Source: Methanothermobacter wolfeii
Lineage (GTDB): Archaea > Methanobacteriota > Methanobacteria > Methanobacteriales > Methanothermobacteraceae
Assembly (NCBI RefSeq): GCF_025397995.1
Contig: NZ_CP104550.1
Coordinates: forward strand, 958,001-1,022,000
Direction of reading: 5' to 3'
Length of the DNA: 64,000 nucleotides
The position numbers and the translations under genes are program-made. Every line of letters begins with the position of its first letter. Within the stretch, counting starts at the first letter, position 1. The notes beneath the pieces are model-generated. The model was given only the letters and a program-made list of their open reading frames with translations, was not told the origin of the DNA and ran no database searches. Of this stretch, positions 59,978-64,000 are shown piece after piece.

Positions 59978-60886
59978 ATGACCCACTATGATATAATCGT
60001 TATTGGTGCTGGACCTGCAGGTCTTACCGCAGGGATATACGGTGGAAGGCAGGGCAGCAGTGTGCTGATGCTTGATAAGGGACCCGCAGGTGGACTTGGC
60101 CTTGAGGTCCACATGATGGAGAACTACCCTGGCTTTGAGATGATAGCCGGTATGAGCCTCGTTACCAAAATGAAAAAACAGGCAACGAAGGTCGCTGAGC
60201 TCAGGGAGATGGAGGAAGTCTACAGGGTGGACCGGGATGATGTCTTCAGTGTGGAGACATCAAGGGAGAAATACACTGCAGATGCAGTGATATTTGCAAC
60301 TGGAAGCAAACACAGGCAGCTGGGGGTTCCTGGTGAGAACGACCTCCTCGGGAGGGGAGTCTCTTACTGTGCAACATGTGACGGCCCCCTTTACAAGGAC
60401 AGGAAGGTGCTGATGGTCGGTGGGGGTAACAGCGCAGCCCAGGAAGCTGTTTTTCTAAAGAACATAGGCTGCGACGTCAGCATAGTCCACAGAAGGGATG
60501 AGTTAAGGGCTGACAGGTACCTGCAGGAAAAGCTGAAGGAAATAGAAATACCTGTAATCTGGAACTCCGTTGTAAAGGAGATAAGGGGCCATGACAGGGT
60601 TGAGGAGGTTGTAATCCACAACAGGGTCACCGGCGAGGATACTGTGCTGGAGGTTGACGGGATATTCATAGCGATAGGTGAGGAACCCATCAACCAGCTT
60701 GCAGTGGACATGGGGGTTAAGGTGGATGACGCCGGCTACATCATAACGGATAAATTCCAGAGGACCAGCATTCCACGGGTCTACGCCGCAGGCGACATAA
60801 CCGGCGGCCTCAACCAGTGGATCACGGCCTGTGCAGAGGGTGCAGTTGCAGCAACCTATGCCTACAGGGAGATACAGAAGTACTGA
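59978..60886 (+). CDS. trxB: Thioredoxin reductase-like flavoprotein
   Basis: 302 residues. FAD-binding '[20 protein letters not shown]', redox-active 'CATCDG', NAD(P)-type second site '[20 protein letters not shown]', and C-terminal '[20 protein letters not shown]'. In methanogens this type may use F420H2 or ferredoxin instead of NADPH; the sequence alone does not settle this. ATG at 59978 with GGTGAAT upstream; GTG at 59969 is an alternative. Confidence 0.93.
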   Translation: MTHYDIIVIGAGPAGLTAGIYGGRQGSSVLMLDKGPAGGLGLEVHMMENYPGFEMIAGMSLVTKMKKQATKVAELREMEEVYRVDRDDVFSVETSREKYTADAVIFATGSKHRQLGVPGENDLLGRGVSYCATCDGPLYKDRKVLMVGGGNSAAQEAVFLKNIGCDVSIVHRRDELRADRYLQEKLKEIEIPVIWNSVVKEIRGHDRVEEVVIHNRVTGEDTVLEVDGIFIAIGEEPINQLAVDMGVKVDDAGYIITDKFQRTSIPRVYAAGDITGGLNQWITACAEGAVAATYAYREIQKY

Positions 60887-60923
60887 ACAGAGCCCCCTCA
60901 AACGCCCTCAGCACCTATCAGCA

Positions 60924-61067
60924 CTAATCACGGTCCCTGAGAAAGAGGTAGATGATATATGCAATTATCAGGATGACTATAACAGGGAGGATCCATATAA
61001 GTACATAGAAAGCCACAACAGCAAGTACCACCGCCACCACGATGTAGATTATATCAGCAGACTCCAT
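60924..61067 (-). CDS. Small hydrophobic membrane protein (47 aa)
   Basis: 47 codons, ATG 61067 to TAG 60924. Almost entirely hydrophobic after 'MESADII', with the core 'VVAFYVLIWILPVIVILIIA' and a short charged end 'YLFLRDRD', so it spans the membrane once or twice. No Shine-Dalgarno site, but an AT-rich TATA-like element (minus strand TTATTTATAATGA) lies about 20-30 bases upstream, compatible with a leaderless transcript. No family recognised. Confidence 0.5.
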   Translation of the reverse strand: MESADIIYIVVAVVLAVVAFYVLIWILPVIVILIIAYIIYLFLRDRD

Positions 61068-61142
61068 AATACTTAATTAGATGATTCATTATAAATAATT
61101 TTCAGGTTAAGAACTCTAAAACCATTAATTAGGAGAATATGC

Positions 61143-61709
61143 ATGATACTCATCATCAATAACCATGGCCAGTACAATCACAGGATACACCGGACACTGA
61201 GATACCTGGGCATACCCTCGGAGCTTGTACCCAACACAACCCCCCTTGATGAGATCATTTCAAGGGATCCAGTGGGCCTGATACTGGGTGGGGGTCCGTC
61301 CCTTGAAAGGTCAGGTAACTGTGTGGAGTACATCCAGGAACTTGAAATCCCCATCCTGGGTATATGCCTTGGACACCAGCTCATTGCAAAGGCCTACGGG
61401 GGAGAGGTTGCAACGGCCGAGGCAGAGAGCTATGCCCGCATAGAAATCGAGATACTTGACGAGGATGACATCTTCAGGGGTCTCGGCCCGAGGATGAATG
61501 TATGGGCATCCCACAGGGATGAGGTCAGAAGGCTCCCCCTGGAATTCGATGTCCTTGCAAGGTCCAGTATATGTAATGTTGAGGCCATGAAGCACCATGA
61601 AAAGCCTGTATATGGTATACAGTTCCATCCCGAGGTCCACCATACAGAGAACGGCCACATGGTCTTTGAGAACTTCCATGAAGTCTGCAGCTCCCTTAAA
61701 GGTGAATGA
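61143..61709 (+). CDS. guaAA: GMP synthase, glutamine amidotransferase subunit
   Basis: 188-residue class I glutaminase. Nucleophile in '[16 protein letters not shown]', oxyanion side '[13 protein letters not shown]', catalytic His-Glu in '[15 protein letters not shown]'. Supplies ammonia to the separate ATP-pyrophosphatase subunit at 61826, as is usual in archaea. ATG at 61143. Confidence 0.96.
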   Translation: MILIINNHGQYNHRIHRTLRYLGIPSELVPNTTPLDEIISRDPVGLILGGGPSLERSGNCVEYIQELEIPILGICLGHQLIAKAYGGEVATAEAESYARIEIEILDEDDIFRGLGPRMNVWASHRDEVRRLPLEFDVLARSSICNVEAMKHHEKPVYGIQFHPEVHHTENGHMVFENFHEVCSSLKGE

Positions 61710-61825
61710 ACCCACTTACCTGCAGACACCTCATTTTTTATTGAATTCCGGATCATGGAAAAACATTCATAATATAAATATCACCAGATCCAATATTATA
61801 TAAATCATTTTTATCGGTGATATTC

Positions 61826-62752
61826 ATGCTGAATCCGTCTGATTTTATTGAGGAAGCGGTAGAAGAGATAAGGAAAACAGTTGGTAATGAAAAGGCTATA
61901 ATAGCCCTGTCAGGAGGGGTTGACAGTTCGGTGGCCTCAGTACTTGCAGGTAAGGCCATTGGAGACAACCTGACAGCAGTATTCGTTGACCACGGACTGC
62001 TACGTGAAGGTGAGGCAGATTACGTGAAGAGGACCTTCAGTGAGCGCCTCAACTTCCGCTACATTGACGCCTCCGATGAGTTCCTCAGGGAGCTTGAAGG
62101 AGTCGCGGACCCCGAGGAGAAGCGTAAGATAATCGGGAGGGTGTTCATAGAGGTCTTTGAGAGGGTCGCCGAGGAGATAGGGGCAAAGTACCTTGTCCAG
62201 GGCACCATAGCCCCTGACTGGATTGAGAGTGAGGGTCAGATAAAGTCGCACCACAACGTTGCCCTCCCCCATGGACTGGTCCTTGAGATTGTGGAGCCCA
62301 TAAGGGAGCTCTACAAGGATGAGGTCAGGGAGATAGGACTTGAACTTGGACTTCCAGAGGAGATGATCCGGAGGCAACCCTTCCCAGGTCCGGGACTTGC
62401 AGTGAGGATAGTGGGTGAGATAACCCGGGAGAAGATCGAGATATGCCGGAGGGCCAATGCCATCGTTGAGGAGGAGGTTGTAGGTAGCGGCCTCCATGAG
62501 AGCCTGTGGCAGTACTTCGCCGTCCTCACCGATACGATGGTCACAGGTGTTAAGGGGGATGTGAGGGACTTCGGATACCTTGTGGTTATAAGGATGGTTG
62601 AATCCCTTGACGCCATGACTGCAAGCGTCCCTGAACTCCCCTGGGACCTTATAAAAACAATCTCAAAACGTATAACCGCCGAGATACCGGAGGTAACCCA
62701 TGTGGCGCTCTCTGTAAGTGATAAGCCACCGAGCACCATTGAATTTGCCTGA
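61826..62752 (+). CDS. guaAB: GMP synthase, ATP pyrophosphatase subunit
   Basis: 308 residues. PP-loop '[20 protein letters not shown]', '[14 protein letters not shown]', and the dimerisation/XMP domain '[20 protein letters not shown]' with C-terminal '[16 protein letters not shown]'. It adenylates XMP and accepts ammonia to give GMP. ATG at 61826 has GGTGATATTC upstream; GTG at 61817 lies in that site. A promoter-like AATATTATATAAAT lies before it. Confidence 0.97.
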   Translation: MLNPSDFIEEAVEEIRKTVGNEKAIIALSGGVDSSVASVLAGKAIGDNLTAVFVDHGLLREGEADYVKRTFSERLNFRYIDASDEFLRELEGVADPEEKRKIIGRVFIEVFERVAEEIGAKYLVQGTIAPDWIESEGQIKSHHNVALPHGLVLEIVEPIRELYKDEVREIGLELGLPEEMIRRQPFPGPGLAVRIVGEITREKIEICRRANAIVEEEVVGSGLHESLWQYFAVLTDTMVTGVKGDVRDFGYLVVIRMVESLDAMTASVPELPWDLIKTISKRITAEIPEVTHVALSVSDKPPSTIEFA

Positions 62753-62951
62753 AGAGCTCGCGGCTCTTATATCTTAATCCATAATTTATTTTATTATGGC
62801 CGAAGTCCCGGTTTTACCTTGAAGGATGGTGGTTAAGTTTAACTGCCATCAACCCGCAGGCACTGCTTATTAAATTATATACTTTGAGGGCCTAAATTAA
62901 TATATGCAAGAAAAAATCCCGATATTCTCTGCAGCCAGGAACAGGGTTGAG

Positions 62952-63359
62952 ATGGTTGAAAGGATTGAACTCCCAGTGGATGAGTGGCGTGAGATCCTCG
63001 ACCCTGAAGCCTTCCGTGTTGCAAGGTGCGGCGGCACAGAACCACCATTCACAGGTGAGTACCATGACTTCCATGGTGATGGTATCTACAGGTGCATATG
63101 CTGCGGCACGGACCTCTTTGACTCAGAGACCAAGTTTGATTCAGGGACCGGCTGGCCGAGTTTCTATGATGTGATATCCCCTCACAATGTTGAACTCAGG
63201 AAGGACCTCAGCCTGGGGATGGTGCGCTGCGAGGTCCTCTGTGCCAGGTGCGGTGCTCACCTCGGGCACGTCTTTGATGATGGACCTGAACCCACAGGGA
63301 AGAGGTACTGCATGAACTCCGCGGCCCTGAAGTTCATTCCAAGAAACCAGGTGCACTGA
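62952..63359 (+). CDS. msrB: Peptide-methionine (R)-S-oxide reductase MsrB
   Basis: Repairs oxidised methionine. About 135 residues from ATG 62952. Zinc ligands in 'CICCGTDLF' and 'CARCGAHLGHVF'; 'SGTGWPSFYDVI' and the catalytic Cys in 'GKRYCMNSAALKF'. An upstream ATG at 62904 would add 16 residues and would coincide with the expected transcription start of the TATA element near 62870-62882, so leaderless translation from there is possible. Confidence 0.93.
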   Translation: MVERIELPVDEWREILDPEAFRVARCGGTEPPFTGEYHDFHGDGIYRCICCGTDLFDSETKFDSGTGWPSFYDVISPHNVELRKDLSLGMVRCEVLCARCGAHLGHVFDDGPEPTGKRYCMNSAALKFIPRNQVH

Positions 63360-63399
63360 AAGGCCTGTAAAATGAAAAAAAATGAAATCCGTGATTTAA

Positions 63400-63633
63400 A
63401 TGGGACCTGGAGAACACTTTGGAAGGTACTGGGTGGCTGGACTGGTATTCGCCATAATAACGGGGACCGTGAACACCCTGACATCAATAACCGGAAATTA
63501 CAGTTCAGGACTCCGCCCTGAATGGTTCGCCGGCGTGGTTACAGGGGCCGTGGGGATACTGCTCTTTATCCTCGTACCATGGATCTACGGCAGGCTCATA
63601 GAGGTAATCTACTTAAAACTTATAAAGGATTAG
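63400..63633 (+). CDS. Small two-helix membrane protein, unrecognised
   Basis: 77 residues with two membrane segments ('YWVAGLVFAIITGTVNTLTS' and 'FAGVVTGAVGILLFILVPWI') and a basic C terminus 'YLKLIKD'. ATG at 63400. The stop overlaps the convergent gene by four bases. Function unknown. Confidence 0.65.
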   Translation: MGPGEHFGRYWVAGLVFAIITGTVNTLTSITGNYSSGLRPEWFAGVVTGAVGILLFILVPWIYGRLIEVIYLKLIKD

Positions 63634-63983
63634 AACATTGCAGCCGCCTGATTCAGGAGCTCATTCGCCTCATTTATTTTCAGGCCAGAGTATACGAAGT
63701 GATCATCATCATGTTCATCATAGAACTTCATGAACTCCTCAACAGCCTCAACATAGGTCCCTGCAGCTTCAAGGATCTTTCTATGGATACCTTCAAGTCC
63801 AGGGTCAGGTGTTTCATTCATTATATCCACATAAACATCCCTCAGGATGCGTTCAACCTCAGCAAACTCATCCCTGACTTCCTCAGGATCCGTACCTCCC
63901 CTTATAAGAAGAAGGTTCCCCCTGAATCTGTTTACAGCGTAACCTATCCTCTGGACATTCCTCTCCATCCTCTTCGAATACAA
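63630..63983 (-). CDS. Hypothetical helical protein (117 aa)
   Basis: Predicted all-helical, acidic, soluble protein ('DEFAEVERILRDVYVDIMNE', 'ILEAAGTYVEAVEEFMKFYD'). Start is TTG at 63983 with GGGGTG upstream, or ATG at 63968. No family is recognised. The gene lies at the window edge but appears complete. Confidence 0.6.
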   Translation of the reverse strand: MYSKRMERNVQRIGYAVNRFRGNLLLIRGGTDPEEVRDEFAEVERILRDVYVDIMNETPDPGLEGIHRKILEAAGTYVEAVEEFMKFYDEHDDDHFVYSGLKINEANELLNQAAAMF

Positions 63984-64000
63984 GTGAAAGCACCCCTCAT

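Overview
The window is a piece of the chromosome of a thermophilic hydrogenotrophic methanogen, almost certainly a Methanothermobacter. Supporting features are the archaeal exosome/proteasome superoperon, GatDE, two-subunit GMP synthase, GlnK-Amt-GlnK, a 2-oxoisovalerate:ferredoxin oxidoreductase operon, a thermonicotianamine-synthase-like gene, a NifH-like/CfbC-type reductase and a class II ribonucleotide reductase with a small intein. Promoters are of the archaeal BRE/TATA type, Shine-Dalgarno sites match AGGAGGTGAT, and GTG/TTG starts are common. No transposon, prophage or CRISPR array was seen.

Layout. 0-3.4 kb: DUF167, tRNA-Leu(GAG), DUF371, a GIY-YIG-like DUF123 protein, and a CBS / NifH-like / small membrane protein operon. 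3.7-7.7 kb (minus strand): Sm protein, L37e, Toprim-coiled-coil protein, PurF, U32 protein. 7.9-11.5 kb (plus strand): PUA protein, ArfB, intein-bearing ribonucleotide reductase. 11.7-18.5 kb (minus): a GT-C-like membrane protein, a Ski2-like helicase, and an XRE-cupin / thioesterase / acyl-CoA synthetase operon. 19.0-21.1 kb: glnK-amt-glnK. 21.2-24.6 kb: PdxS, a PfkB-like/HisA-like pair and small proteins. 24.7-36.6 kb: the most unusual part, described below. 36.8-44.8 kb (minus): L15e, DUF54, Rpp30, Pop5, proteasome alpha, SBDS, Rrp4, Rrp41, Rrp42, L37Ae, RpoP, Brix, Pcc1, prefoldin beta, DUF3194. 44.9-51.4 kb: CMD protein, SPFH/NfeD, HTH protein, MacB-like ABC exporter, archaeoflavoprotein, adenosine-specific kinase, tiny Cys-rich protein. 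51.7-56.7 kb: a second XRE-cupin regulator, an acyl-CoA synthetase and vorCBA. 56.7-64 kb: gatDE, thioredoxin-reductase-like protein, guaA subunits, msrB, hypotheticals.

The 24.7-35.7 kb locus groups a nicotianamine-synthase-like metallophore gene, two very large secreted and C-terminally anchored proteins (one with two FmdE-like domains, one CobN-like), a DUF2162 membrane protein with a CPCC motif, and an ExbB/ExbD-like proton-channel pair. I read it as a candidate cell-surface metallophore or metal/tetrapyrrole acquisition system driven by a proton-motive-force motor. In this sequence the CobN-like gene (one in-frame TAG, two frameshifts) and the nicotianamine synthase gene (one frameshift) are interrupted, and the neighbouring acetyltransferase has an in-frame TAG. 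I saw no comparable lesion elsewhere in the window.

A second theme is short local duplications, repeated at a period of roughly 49-73 bp at seven places, one of them inside the linker of the intein and one that has separated vorC from vorB.
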